64,000 nt of DNA. Source: an uncultured Latescibacterota bacterium (lineage in GTDB: Bacteria > Latescibacterota > UBA2968). The stretch spans positions 4,652,896 to 4,716,895 of the forward strand of contig OY282377.1 in assembly GCA_958295785.1 (NCBI GenBank), given 5' to 3'. The position numbers were made by a program, and so were the translations under genes. A model generated the notes under the pieces. The model did no database searches. It worked only from the letters and a program-made list of their open reading frames with translations, and was not told the DNA's origin. This document shows, in pieces, positions 28,965-39,148 of this stretch (the stretch's first letter is position 1; each line of letters opens with the position of its first letter).

Positions 28965-29776
28965 ACCTGCCAGACTTCTCAAACGATGGCGCATTAAATC
29001 GACTGCGGGAGGAGATGGGGGCTGACCTAGTTCCATGGGTGTCAGAAATAAGCCAACTTGCAGGAGGAGGTATAGACGTATTACCGGAGGAAATAGACTT
29101 CGGACCTGGGGGAACGCTTATATACAAAGGGCGAACGGTCGCCATCTATATCAGAGACCAACGGATGTCCTCTGATGACCCCGAGTTATTATGCAAGTTT
29201 CATGTTGCTGACTGTTCAACTCTAAAGGCAATGAGGTCTGCCGGCAGGTACGAAAGATATGTGGTTACAACCCGAACCGATGGAAAATTCATTGTCAACT
29301 TTCTCAATAGAGGTGGGTCTCGAGTTGAGCGTAAGCTATATGTCTGTAAAAATTGCTTAAGCCTTCTCAATTACAAAAATTACCGCTATTGCGATCCCGG
29401 GACCAAAAGTGAAATCAGAAACAAGTTCAGCTTGAAAGCGTTTTTTGAAAAATATGGTTCTCTAATAACGAAAAAGCCGATTCATACTGACATTACAGCA
29501 CCTATAAATAAATACCCTCCTAACTGGAATCAAATCGCTCGCAGATACAAAGAAGATCGGAGCCGGAAATGTGAAATCTGCTACTTTGATCTTGGCGATG
29601 AAGAACGTAAGCGGTTTCTACATGTCCACCACAAAAACGGCCTCAAGTACGACAATGATCCAGAAAACCTTCTTGCCTTGTGCATTGGCTGTCATGCCGA
29701 CCAACCTCAACACCAACATCTCAAGTCCCGTCCAGACTATGAGGAATACAGCCGGTTAAGAGGTTGGAGATTTTAG
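28961..29776 (+). CDS. HNH endonuclease, probable ZorE-type effector
   Basis: 271 residues, AGGAG ribosome site, overlapping the ZorB-like stop. The C-terminal third is an HNH nuclease: CEICYFDLG, then FLHVHHKNGLKYDNDPENLL and LCIGCHADQP, with CxxC pairs for zinc and the His-His-Asn core. A second Cys cluster (YVCKNCLSLLNYKNYRYC) lies near residues 125-145. The N-terminal ~120 residues have no recognised domain. In Zorya type II the third gene encodes an HNH protein (ZorE) thought to cut incoming phage DNA; the same position here suggests this role. Orthology to ZorE was not tested. Confidence 0.8.
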   Translation: MNLPDFSNDGALNRLREEMGADLVPWVSEISQLAGGGIDVLPEEIDFGPGGTLIYKGRTVAIYIRDQRMSSDDPELLCKFHVADCSTLKAMRSAGRYERYVVTTRTDGKFIVNFLNRGGSRVERKLYVCKNCLSLLNYKNYRYCDPGTKSEIRNKFSLKAFFEKYGSLITKKPIHTDITAPINKYPPNWNQIARRYKEDRSRKCEICYFDLGDEERKRFLHVHHKNGLKYDNDPENLLALCIGCHADQPQHQHLKSRPDYEEYSRLRGWRF

Positions 29777-29813
29777 CGACCTGCATTCTTTGCATGGTTC
29801 ACCAAAAAACAAG

Positions 29814-29854
29814 AAGCGGCAGAGGATTTTCCCCTGCCGCTTTTCATTTTTTTT
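29814..29854 (+). terminator. Rho-independent terminator of the Zorya-like operon
   Basis: AAGCGGCAG (29814-29822) and CTGCCGCTT (29834-29842) form a perfect 9-bp stem followed by TTCATTTTTTTT. It closes the three-gene operon and separates it from the convergent genes. Confidence 0.85.
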
Positions 29855-30590
29855 CAAAACCTAATTGGTCTCACGCCCCAATGTCGGGTTAGATCTGCTT
29901 TGTTGAGCACTTCCTTGTCTCTGTACCCCAATTTTTTCATCACATACTGATCGATGTCTCCATGGCGATCCTGGAGGGCCTGTAACGCATCGGCCACGGG
30001 CTTGGCCTGATTGATTGGCACAAGGGTATTCCCCAGTGTTGCATTGCTTTTCGGATGGTATTTGACCTGGGTTTTTTCCTCTGCCTCTGCCTTTTGCCGC
30101 TCCGCCTGGCGTTGTGCGGTTTCCGCGATCAAGTTTCTCTGTGCATCAGTGCTTGCAGAAATGTCCCGAAGGTCTCCTCCGCGATCATCGCCCGGTTCTC
30201 CCTCGTCATCGGGACGGGGCGATACCGCACGTTGTTCTGTTGCGCTTGGGGCGGAATCACCTCGTAAATCAGCAGCCACCCCTGATTGTTCCCCGCGTCG
30301 ATCGCCTCGATCATCTGCGCGGCCCAATCCGCCGGGGTCGTCCCCTCGAGAAAGATGTCCTGCACCGTCTCCACCCCGATGTTCTGTTGCAAAAGATGTT
30401 GCACCGCCATCTGTGGATCCTTGATCCCGGTCCACCCGATTGGATCCTCGACCACCTCTTGCATCAAGATCTCGGCCTTCTTCTGGATCCCGCCGAGATA
30501 CGTCAACGCCTTGAGCGTCTTCAGGCCGCGGTGTATCGGCACCCAAAGGCCGGCGTCCGATTGATTCGGGGGGGTTGTAGGCTTCCAAAA
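29854..30590 (-). pseudogene. Degraded phage/plasmid-type gene (possible Strawberry-notch helicase N-terminal relic)
   Basis: From about 30590 to 30129 the minus strand reads, in the HEPN frame, LWVPIHRGLKTLKALTYLGG and on to AMIAEETFGTFLQALMHRET. A frameshift then leads into a second frame with AETAQRQAERQKAEAEEKT, NATLGNTLVPINQAKPVADA and HGDIDQYVMKKLGY, ending at 29854. The latter resembles the region just before the helicase core of bacterial/phage Strawberry-notch-type proteins, but the helicase itself is absent. The piece is thus a truncated, frameshifted relic. Identification is from memory of motif patterns and is tentative. The alternative long frame over 30129-30588 is Arg/Gly/Asp-biased and looks like a shadow. 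Confidence 0.4.
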
Positions 30591-31019
30591 TCTCATCTGT
30601 TCCAATGGGTATTTAGCCATCTGGTGGCGTATCCACTCCTGTTGTAAAACGAAAGTGGCAACCTGTTCGGCCAGCCGAATTGCCTCTCTACCCGCTTCTA
30701 TATCAGGCTCTTCTGTGCCCTCCATTGGATAGCGCGTTGTCGCCGCATACTCGCCTAAAATTTCGGCAACCAACATCAGTTCCCCAAAGGCCGATTCACG
30801 GGCAGTGCATAACTGCGTAAGATAAACGAGATCGGGTACGAAGCGAAAAGGTACTGAGTGAGCGATCAGATAGCCCTTCAGATATTTTTCGGCGCATTGC
30901 TGTGCGTGACAGCAAGCCATTTCTGGCAAGGGTTTCCCTGGTCCCAACGCCCGGCGCGCCATCTCCAGGTCTTGATCTGCTTTTTCGAACCAGTCTTTCT
31001 CAGGCCACCTGCCGGTCAT
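30129..31019 (-). CDS. HEPN-domain protein fused to a phage-type relic
   Basis: The first ~140 residues (from the ATG at 31019) are a HEPN domain: DWFEKADQDLEMARRAL, then CHAQQCAEKYLKGYLIAHSV. HEPN proteins paired with MNT nucleotidyltransferases are usually RNase toxins or nucleotide-binding partners. The usual HDL segment reads VPDL here, and I see no clear RxxxxH, so nuclease activity is doubtful. The frame does not stop at the expected end near VATFVLQQ but runs on for ~150 residues into unrelated sequence, apparently a gene fusion by deletion. The start overlaps the antitoxin gene by 20 bp. Confidence 0.7.
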   Translation of the reverse strand: MTGRWPEKDWFEKADQDLEMARRALGPGKPLPEMACCHAQQCAEKYLKGYLIAHSVPFRFVPDLVYLTQLCTARESAFGELMLVAEILGEYAATTRYPMEGTEEPDIEAGREAIRLAEQVATFVLQQEWIRHQMAKYPLEQMRFWKPTTPPNQSDAGLWVPIHRGLKTLKALTYLGGIQKKAEILMQEVVEDPIGWTGIKDPQMAVQHLLQQNIGVETVQDIFLEGTTPADWAAQMIEAIDAGNNQGWLLIYEVIPPQAQQNNVRYRPVPMTRENRAMIAEETFGTFLQALMHRET

Positions 31020-31341
31020 ACAATACCTCTCCCTCTTTGAACACCTTGTGGATAGCAGAACGCGGATCATCGCGTTGCTCGGCAAAAACTTTGGGAGAGC
31101 GAATAATCACATCGACAGGCAAAACGAAATGCTCGGCAATTGCCCGGCGGATCGGATTGCCGCGTTGAACTCGCCCCCCATCATGCATCATGACCAGCAG
31201 ATCCACATCGCTGTGCTCGCCAGCTTCTCCACGCGCATGGCTACCAAAGAGAACAATCTGTTCCGGCTCAAAGCATTCAACAATCAGTCGCGCTATGGCT
31301 TGAATGGTGGCGCGGTCAATATGGGTTTCAATCGCGTTCAT
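31000..31341 (-). CDS. MNT-type nucleotidyltransferase (antitoxin-like)
   Basis: 113 residues, ATG at 31341 with AGAGGA. The nucleotidyltransferase signature GSHARGEAGEHSDVDLLV (GS and DxD) and the later DVIIRSP acidic strand are intact. It is a minimal nucleotidyltransferase of the MntA type; in HepT-MntA systems it neutralises the HEPN toxin by adding AMP groups. It lies directly upstream of, and overlaps, the HEPN gene. Upstream, 31368-31415 repeats the first part of this gene imperfectly, apparently a decayed partial duplicate. Confidence 0.85.
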   Translation of the reverse strand: MNAIETHIDRATIQAIARLIVECFEPEQIVLFGSHARGEAGEHSDVDLLVMMHDGGRVQRGNPIRRAIAEHFVLPVDVIIRSPKVFAEQRDDPRSAIHKVFKEGEVLYDRQVA

Positions 31342-31425
31342 CAAATCCTCTTGATTTCGACAATCAGTCGCACGGCGGTTTGGATAGTGTCAATATGAGT
31401 TTCAATAAAAATGCGAATTAAGAGT

Positions 31426-31539
31426 AAGAAGCCCTAACAAAAAGAAATCAAGCATCTGAAACAGATGAGTGAACACCCGCAGGAACGCCTCAAAGGCGGC
31501 CTCTCACAAATCCATGGCAACCCTTTTTGTTAGGGACTC
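31426..31539. repeat. MITE-like element, copy R1
   Basis: About 114 bp, with ends AAGAAGCCCTAACAAAAAG and (reversed) GAGTCCCTAACAAAAAG, i.e. imperfect inverted terminal repeats. The interior contains ATCAAGCATCTGAAACAG and GAACGCCTCAAAGGCGGCC. Its right end abuts the stop codon of the Rpn-type gene. Related copies: 32875-32990, 50250-50292 (partial), 52625-52738, 58055-58172, 59190-59305. Confidence 0.88.
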
Positions 31540-32539
31540 AAGCCTCTGCGTCCAACGCATGCTGAAAAGCATCGAGATTGTCCACTTGCACCGCCGCACG
31601 ATGCAACTGCTTGAGTTGGTGCAAATCGGCGATAGCCCGAATACGACCGGCGAACTGACCGGGCGCGTCCGCATCAAAGCGAACCTCCAACACATCGAGA
31701 ATATCTTCAATGGTGCTTTCTCTAATCCCTTCCTCCCTGCCGCGACGCATCCCCTGTTCAATGCCCTGTTCAATGCCCTGTTCAATGCCCTGTTCAATCC
31801 CCTGTTCAATCCCCTGTTCAATCCCCTGCTCGATCCCGCGGTCAATACCTTGTTGGGTAAGATATTGGGCAAACGATGATTCACGCATAATCGCATCCAT
31901 AAAACCCTCCTGAGAAATAATACGCCTAACGGTGCTCAATTCATACGATATCCCACCTAAAATAGCCATACCCGCCATCATGTCAACCTTGGTTGAAGCG
32001 TCCAAGGGCAAGGCTTCCGTCGCATGAAGACATTGACGCAACCACGCATCCGCAGACACCCCAGACGGAGGTTTCATCAATGGCGCAAACGGAAGCAAGC
32101 CCGGATGACCACCCGCGATAATCGCTTGACCATCGATCTCACTCAGACGAATCACCTGATATTCCACGACAACGCGGTGGCCGGGCAGTTCTTGGATGTA
32201 GTATCCCTTATCGCGTCGTCCAGCACCGGGACGCAGGTAGATCACAAAGGAAAAGATCGGCAGACCATAGCGTTCTATGGCGCGACCAATATAGCCGGCC
32301 ATGCGACGCGACATCGGAGTGTCCGTGCTGTCCGCGGTTTGAAATTCGCAATGAATCAACGCATCCTCACCCTCAATACGCACGAGAATCAGGCTATCGG
32401 CGCGCCGGGCTTCCACAGTGGGTTGCTCGGTCTCGAGCACCTCGAGCACCTCGATGTCAGCGCGTCCGAGTGTGAAGCGGATGAAATCGTCCGGGTAGGT
32501 TTGAATCAGGTGTTTGGATATCGTATCGTATTCGGCCAT
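31538..32539 (-). CDS. Rpn-family recombination-promoting nuclease/putative transposase, copy 1
   Basis: 333 residues from the ATG at 32539 (MAEYDTISKHLIQTYPDDF). The PD-(D/E)XK-type core is visible as ARRADSLILVRIEGEDALIH followed by CEFQTA (Asp, then ExQ). Rpn proteins are DNA endonucleases that promote recA-independent recombination. Near residue 240 the sequence has seven tandem GIEQ units (QGIDRGIEQGIEQ...GMRRG). The gene is bordered by two MITE-like repeats in the same orientation. A near-identical copy at 58287 lacks the GIEQ array. Regulation is unknown; the leader is shared by both copies in part. Confidence 0.85.
   Translation of the reverse strand: MAEYDTISKHLIQTYPDDFIRFTLGRADIEVLEVLETEQPTVEARRADSLILVRIEGEDALIHCEFQTADSTDTPMSRRMAGYIGRAIERYGLPIFSFVIYLRPGAGRRDKGYYIQELPGHRVVVEYQVIRLSEIDGQAIIAGGHPGLLPFAPLMKPPSGVSADAWLRQCLHATEALPLDASTKVDMMAGMAILGGISYELSTVRRIISQEGFMDAIMRESSFAQYLTQQGIDRGIEQGIEQGIEQGIEQGIEQGIEQGIEQGMRRGREEGIRESTIEDILDVLEVRFDADAPGQFAGRIRAIADLHQLKQLHRAAVQVDNLDAFQHALDAEA
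31751..31840. repeat. 12-bp tandem repeat array (GIEQ codons) in Rpn copy 1
   Basis: Seven or more 12-bp units of the form TGTTCAATGCCC/TGTTCAATCCCC (plus strand) encode GIEQ repeats in the Rpn frame. The array is absent from the sister gene at 58287, showing recent expansion or loss. Confidence 0.92.
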
Positions 32540-32874
32540 AAACGCCACCTTGAAAAAATTGAGGAACAAAAAATGGGGAACAAAAAAATGATACAATCAC
32601 GCCATTTTTGACAAGACTTTGTTGGACAAAGATGCGAAAATAAAAACGTAGGGGCGGTGCCCCCGTGCCCGCCCGAAAAGGCAAGATACAAGGCGAAAGA
32701 CAACCCTAGAGGGACAAATATTGGGAAGCCGCAGGACAGCCAATGGAGCAGACAGAGAGGACATAGCGGAGGCAGGAGGGTGGGGGGTAATCCGCGCAAT
32801 CCCCTAATCCGCGACAATCCGCGATCCAGACAGTGGCGTTGCAGAGCCTGTGCCAAAACGCCGTAATCCAGTGC
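32540..32874. other. Leader of Rpn cassette 1
   Basis: This 335-bp gap has no gene. 32790-32870 (TTGCAGAGCCTGTG, CGCGACAATCCGCGATCCAG) is shared with the leader of the second Rpn copy (about 58180-58260). 32560-32785 is found only here and includes a GC-rich palindromic stretch near 32650-32680. It looks like an insertion into, or the part deleted from, the sister cassette. Confidence 0.7.
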
Positions 32875-32990
32875 TAAGAAGCCCTAAGAAAAAGAAATCA
32901 AGCATCTGAAACAGAGGAGTGAACACCCGCAGGAACGCCTCAAAGGCGGCCTCTCACAAATCCAGATCAACCCTTTTTGTTAGGGACTCT
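32875..32990. repeat. MITE-like element, copy R2
   Basis: About 116 bp, the same sequence and orientation as R1, so the Rpn gene lies between two direct copies. It differs by a few substitutions (for example CCAGATCAACC for CCATGGCAACC). Confidence 0.88.
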
Positions 32991-33073
32991 AAGACTATTC
33001 ACTGACATTACGCAATATTCAGATTCGTCTGTTTTTTGCTCCTGTTCGCTTCCCCTAAAGTAGGTCAAAAAAC

Positions 33074-35587
33074 CTACGCCAAGTCAAGACGACCATTGGC
33101 ACTTGCTGTTGAGGGTGTATCTGAACCTACCGCAGTTTCACCATTTGCCCGCTCTTTGTCTGCCTCATCTTGATTGACCACCAGTGCCACGCCGATCACC
33201 TGATCGCCATCATCCAAATTGATCAAACGCAGGCCCTGCGTATTGCGTCCGATCACACTCACGCCCTCAACTTCTTGCCGGATCAAGATGCCATTCTGCG
33301 TCACAATCACCACATCGTCATCGTCCTTCACGCGCATCACCGAAACCACGGGGCCATTGCGGTCTGTCGTCTTGATATTGATCACGCCTTTGCCGCCCCG
33401 GTTCGTCAGGCGATAATCCGACACTGACGTGCGCTTGCCATACCCCTGGGCACACACCGTCAACAAAACATCCTCAGATTGAACCACCACCATCCCCACC
33501 ACCACATCATCCCCCTGCAAAGACACCCCGCGCACACCCAGGGACTTGCGTCCCATCGCCCGCACCTTGTTTTCCTCAAAGCGCACGGCCTGTCCGCGCT
33601 TTGTGGCGATGATCACCTCGTCATCACCCGATGTAATCGCGGCCTTGATCAACTGGTCGTCTTCCTGCACATTCATCGCAATAATGCCCCCCTTGCGCGG
33701 GCGACCATAAGCCGACAGAGCGGTCTTTTTAACCTGCCCCTTTTGGGTCGCGGACAACAAATAGTGATCTTCGTCAAACTCGCGCACCGGCACCACCTCG
33801 GCCACCTTGTGCCCCTCGGGAATCTCCACCACATTGACAATGGGCCGACCGCGCGATTGTCGCGTGCCTTGCGGAATTTCATGCACCTTTAACCACACGC
33901 AATGCCCTCTATCCGTCAACACGAGGATATAACTGTGCGTCGAAGCCACGAACAAACTTTCGACAAAATCTTCATCCTTTGTTTTCATCCCCGTAATCCC
34001 GCGCCCGCCCCGGTTTTGTGCCCGATAGGTCGAAACCGGCATGCGCTTGATATACCCGCTGTGCGAAATCGTAATCACCATATCTTCTTCGGCGATCAAA
34101 TCTTCAATATTGAACTCATGGACCGACATCACAGTTTCGGATCGCCGGTCATCGCCATACTTTTCGCGCATCACACCCAGTTCGTCCTTGACAATTTGCA
34201 TGCGCGATTCGCGGTTGCCCAAAATGGCCCTCAACCGTTCGATCTCTTGCATCAGTTCGGAATATTCGTTTTCTATCTTTTGTTGCTCCATGTTGGTCAA
34301 CCGCTGCAACGTCATCGCCAAAATCGCCCGTGCTTGGCGATTGGACAATTCGAGTTGTGTCCGCAACAGGCGCCGCGCGTTACTGGGATCGCTCGAACCG
34401 CGGATAATTAGGATCACTTCGGCAATATTGTCCAACGCGATCTTCAACCCCGCCAAAATATGTGCGCGACTTTCTGCCATCCGCAATTCGTATTCCGTGC
34501 GCCGCTTCACCACCTCGTGGCGATGGTCAATATAACACTGCAACATCTGCTTCAAATTCACCTGCCGAGGCCGACCATTGACCAGCGCGACCATATTGGC
34601 CGCAAAAGTCGATTCCAACTGCGTATTTTTGTACAGTTGATTCAAAACCACATCGCCCACGGCATCGCGCTTGAGTTCCACCACAATGCGTAGCCCATCG
34701 CGGTCGGATTCGTCCTGAATATTCGAAATCCCCTCAATGCGCCTTTCGCGCACCATATCCGCCATCTTTTCCAACAGCGTGGTCTTGTTCACCATATAGG
34801 GAATTTCAGTGATGATGATGGTCTCCCGTCCGCCTTTGTCTTCTTCTATGGCAGATTTTGCGCGAATCCGCAGATGCCCGCGCCCCGTGCGATAGGCGTC
34901 CAAAACGCCACTCAAACCGTAGATAATGCCACCGGTTGGAAAATCGGGTGCCTTGATATAGGTCATCAGTGCGTCAATATCCAATTCGGGATTGTCGATC
35001 AATGCCACGAACGCATCGACAACCTCGCGCAAATTGTGCGGCGGAATCGCTGTCGCCATTGTAGTTGCAATTCCCACTGCGCCATTGCAAAGCATATTTG
35101 GAAACGCAGAAGGCAAAAACACGGGCTCTTGCAACCGCTCGTCGTAATTGGGCCGGTAATGGACGGTCTCCTTGTCGATATCGTTCAACATCTCCTGACC
35201 AGGCCCTGCCATACGCGCTTCTGTATATCGCATCGCAGCGGGAGGATAACCGTCAATAGAACCAAAATTGCCCTGCCCATCCACGAGCGGATAGCGCAAC
35301 TTAAAATCCTGTGCCAAATGTACCAGCGTCGGATACACAATGTCTTCGCCGTGCGGGTGATAATTGCCCGAAGTATGACCGGCGATATGCGCGCATTTTC
35401 GATGCTGCCGGTTGGCACCCAAGCCGAGGTCGTTCATCGCCACCAAAATGCGTCTTTGCGATGGCTTCATACCATCGCGCACATCTGGCAATGCGCGATT
35501 GACCAACGTGCTCATCGAATAATCGAGCATTGACTTTTTCAATTCATCGCCAATCTCAACCGGAATCACCCGTGAACGTTCCATCAT
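33074..35587 (-). CDS. gyrA: DNA gyrase subunit A
   Basis: 837 residues. The breakage-reunion domain has RALPDVRDGMKPSQRRIL, and RYTEARM with the DNA-linking Tyr. The C-terminal beta-pinwheel repeats include NRGGRGITGMK and the GyrA-box-like TNRGGKG. With GyrB it introduces negative supercoils. The quinolone-determining loop reads HPHGEDIVYPTL: the positions of E. coli Ser83 and Asp87 are Asp and Pro, a variant class seen in some non-proteobacterial gyrases. The C-terminal tail (ADKERANGETAVGSD) is acidic. The gene follows gyrB by 24 bp. Two ATGs are adjacent (35587, 35584). Confidence 0.97.
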   Translation of the reverse strand: MMERSRVIPVEIGDELKKSMLDYSMSTLVNRALPDVRDGMKPSQRRILVAMNDLGLGANRQHRKCAHIAGHTSGNYHPHGEDIVYPTLVHLAQDFKLRYPLVDGQGNFGSIDGYPPAAMRYTEARMAGPGQEMLNDIDKETVHYRPNYDERLQEPVFLPSAFPNMLCNGAVGIATTMATAIPPHNLREVVDAFVALIDNPELDIDALMTYIKAPDFPTGGIIYGLSGVLDAYRTGRGHLRIRAKSAIEEDKGGRETIIITEIPYMVNKTTLLEKMADMVRERRIEGISNIQDESDRDGLRIVVELKRDAVGDVVLNQLYKNTQLESTFAANMVALVNGRPRQVNLKQMLQCYIDHRHEVVKRRTEYELRMAESRAHILAGLKIALDNIAEVILIIRGSSDPSNARRLLRTQLELSNRQARAILAMTLQRLTNMEQQKIENEYSELMQEIERLRAILGNRESRMQIVKDELGVMREKYGDDRRSETVMSVHEFNIEDLIAEEDMVITISHSGYIKRMPVSTYRAQNRGGRGITGMKTKDEDFVESLFVASTHSYILVLTDRGHCVWLKVHEIPQGTRQSRGRPIVNVVEIPEGHKVAEVVPVREFDEDHYLLSATQKGQVKKTALSAYGRPRKGGIIAMNVQEDDQLIKAAITSGDDEVIIATKRGQAVRFEENKVRAMGRKSLGVRGVSLQGDDVVVGMVVVQSEDVLLTVCAQGYGKRTSVSDYRLTNRGGKGVINIKTTDRNGPVVSVMRVKDDDDVVIVTQNGILIRQEVEGVSVIGRNTQGLRLINLDDGDQVIGVALVVNQDEADKERANGETAVGSDTPSTASANGRLDLA

Positions 35588-35611
35588 CGTCTCATCTTCT
35601 CCTTCGCGTCT

Positions 35612-37570
<1,959 letters not shown>

Positions 37571-37604
37571 TTAGGACGGGAACTCCTGAAATCTCTGATC
37601 TTTG

Positions 37605-37985
37605 CTACCGCAACCTGATCATTTGAACAACCTCGCCTCCAACTGCGCGGTTCAAATTCCGCCGTATGGTCTCGCGTTGAAAGCTCAACCAATGCCGCCA
37701 TGTGGGATTTTTTACCGAAACAATCAATTGTCCCCGCGGAATTTTGTATTCCTGATTTCGAGGAGGTCTGTAGTAAAAGCCCTCAACTTGGGTAACAGCG
37801 GCAACCTCTTCACCCACAACCTCTTCCCACAATGACAACACCCGTTGTTCTCTCAACCGGCCTGCCATCCCCAAGCGATCCACCACTTGGCGAATGGCAT
37901 CCCCCACAGAAACCGGACGAGATGACACGCCCGCTGTCCGATGCCTGTAAACACCACTCTTTCGCCTATCCGTCTCAGCATCCAT
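37605..37985 (-). CDS. DUF721/DciA-like protein
   Basis: 126 residues. The DUF721 core (VGDAIRQVVDRLGMAGRLRE, LWEEVVGEEVAAVTQVE, GQLIVSVKNPTWRHWLSFQR) matches the DciA family, which loads or activates the replicative helicase DnaB in bacteria lacking DnaC. Its place between recF and gyrB is common for this family. The first ~25 residues are polar and probably disordered. Start at the ATG at 37985. Confidence 0.88.
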   Translation of the reverse strand: MDAETDRRKSGVYRHRTAGVSSRPVSVGDAIRQVVDRLGMAGRLREQRVLSLWEEVVGEEVAAVTQVEGFYYRPPRNQEYKIPRGQLIVSVKNPTWRHWLSFQRETIRRNLNRAVGGEVVQMIRLR

Positions 37986-38059
37986 AGCACCCTCTCACTC
38001 GCCGGCAAAACTGGCTTTCCTCAACGTCAATCGCAATAACCGAGAATGGACTCAAACCA

Positions 38060-39148
38060 TCACAACCCCAACATCCGAAACCCATGTGCTTCAAAATCCA
38101 AATCTGGATCGCGGGCTGAAGTCACCACCACCTGCCCAAAATTGGGAATCATGTTCAACACCGCTTGTGCGCGTTTTGGATCGAGTTCTGAAAACACATC
38201 ATCCATCAGCAACACGGGACGCCATCCAGTCTGTCGCTCCAAAAAAGTTGCTTCAGCCAATTTCCAAGAAAGCAGAACCGTCTTCAGTTGTCCTTTAGAG
38301 GCAAATTGATGTACAGCCTTGCCATCAAGTGTGAAAATCAAATTGTCGCGGTGTGGACCTGTAAGGGTATATCGCAGTTTGACTTCCTGTGGCAACCGAG
38401 TCGTCAGGGCTTCAAAGAGGATGTCTTGCCCCCGATCTCGTGTTTCCATAGATATAGGACTGCGATAACTCGCTTGCATTTTTTCTGATGTGGGGGCAAT
38501 TGACCGATAGTATTCAGTCAAAAGAGGTTGAATCTCATGGAGTGCCTCGATGCGGCGAGAAACAATGCGCCCCCCCAACTCGGCCAATTGTTCATTCCAA
38601 GGTTCAACTTGTTCTGGATGCGACAACAATGCCGAACTTCGGTCTTTCAACAATCGATTGCGTTGCGCCAAAACGCGCTGATACCCTTCTAAATCAGCCA
38701 AATAGGACGAACTTGATTGCGAAACGAGAATATCTAAAATGCGACGGCGCTGGACGGGTTCGCGCAACACGAGGTCCACATCTTCAGGAGAGAACAAAAC
38801 AGCGTTGAATGCGCCTATGAGGTCTGAGAGGCGGGAGAGAGGGATTTCTGCAAGAAAGGCTTGTTTCTTACCAACACGGGGATCGTAGGCAATGCGAATG
38901 GAAAAGGAGTGATCTTCGCGCTCAATATGGGCTTCAATAACGAAATAATCAGCACCCCACTTGAGCACATCTCGATCTCTGGCACCACGACCTGATTTGG
39001 CGAGTGCCAAAAAATACAACCCTTCTAAAACATTTGATTTGCCGCGGGCATTATCTGCCCAAATTGCCGTTTTTGCTCGATCAAACGCAAATTCGGCTTG
39101 ATCGAAGTTTCGGAAATTGGTGAGTTTAAGCGATGAAACATACATCAT
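38060..39148 (-). CDS. recF: DNA replication and repair protein RecF
   Basis: 362 residues. SMC-like ABC ATPase: Walker A WADNARGKSNVLEGLYFL (Lys-Ser instead of the more usual Lys-Thr), signature region KGQLKTVLLSWKLAE and Walker B LLMDDVFSELDPKRA. RecF binds gapped DNA and helps load RecA with RecO and RecR. Its ATG overlaps the dnaN stop by 4 nt, so the two are co-translated. Confidence 0.97.
   Translation of the reverse strand: MMYVSSLKLTNFRNFDQAEFAFDRAKTAIWADNARGKSNVLEGLYFLALAKSGRGARDRDVLKWGADYFVIEAHIEREDHSFSIRIAYDPRVGKKQAFLAEIPLSRLSDLIGAFNAVLFSPEDVDLVLREPVQRRRILDILVSQSSSSYLADLEGYQRVLAQRNRLLKDRSSALLSHPEQVEPWNEQLAELGGRIVSRRIEALHEIQPLLTEYYRSIAPTSEKMQASYRSPISMETRDRGQDILFEALTTRLPQEVKLRYTLTGPHRDNLIFTLDGKAVHQFASKGQLKTVLLSWKLAEATFLERQTGWRPVLLMDDVFSELDPKRAQAVLNMIPNFGQVVVTSARDPDLDFEAHGFRMLGL

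Noticed and set aside
30129-30588. Alternative reading frame rich in Arg, Gly and Asp opposite in phase to the HEPN-fusion frame
   Set aside because: Its low-complexity composition (GVDVSRRDPEEGRDLDARGG) is that of a frame shadow; only its last ~100 residues look like genuine protein and were assigned to the relic.
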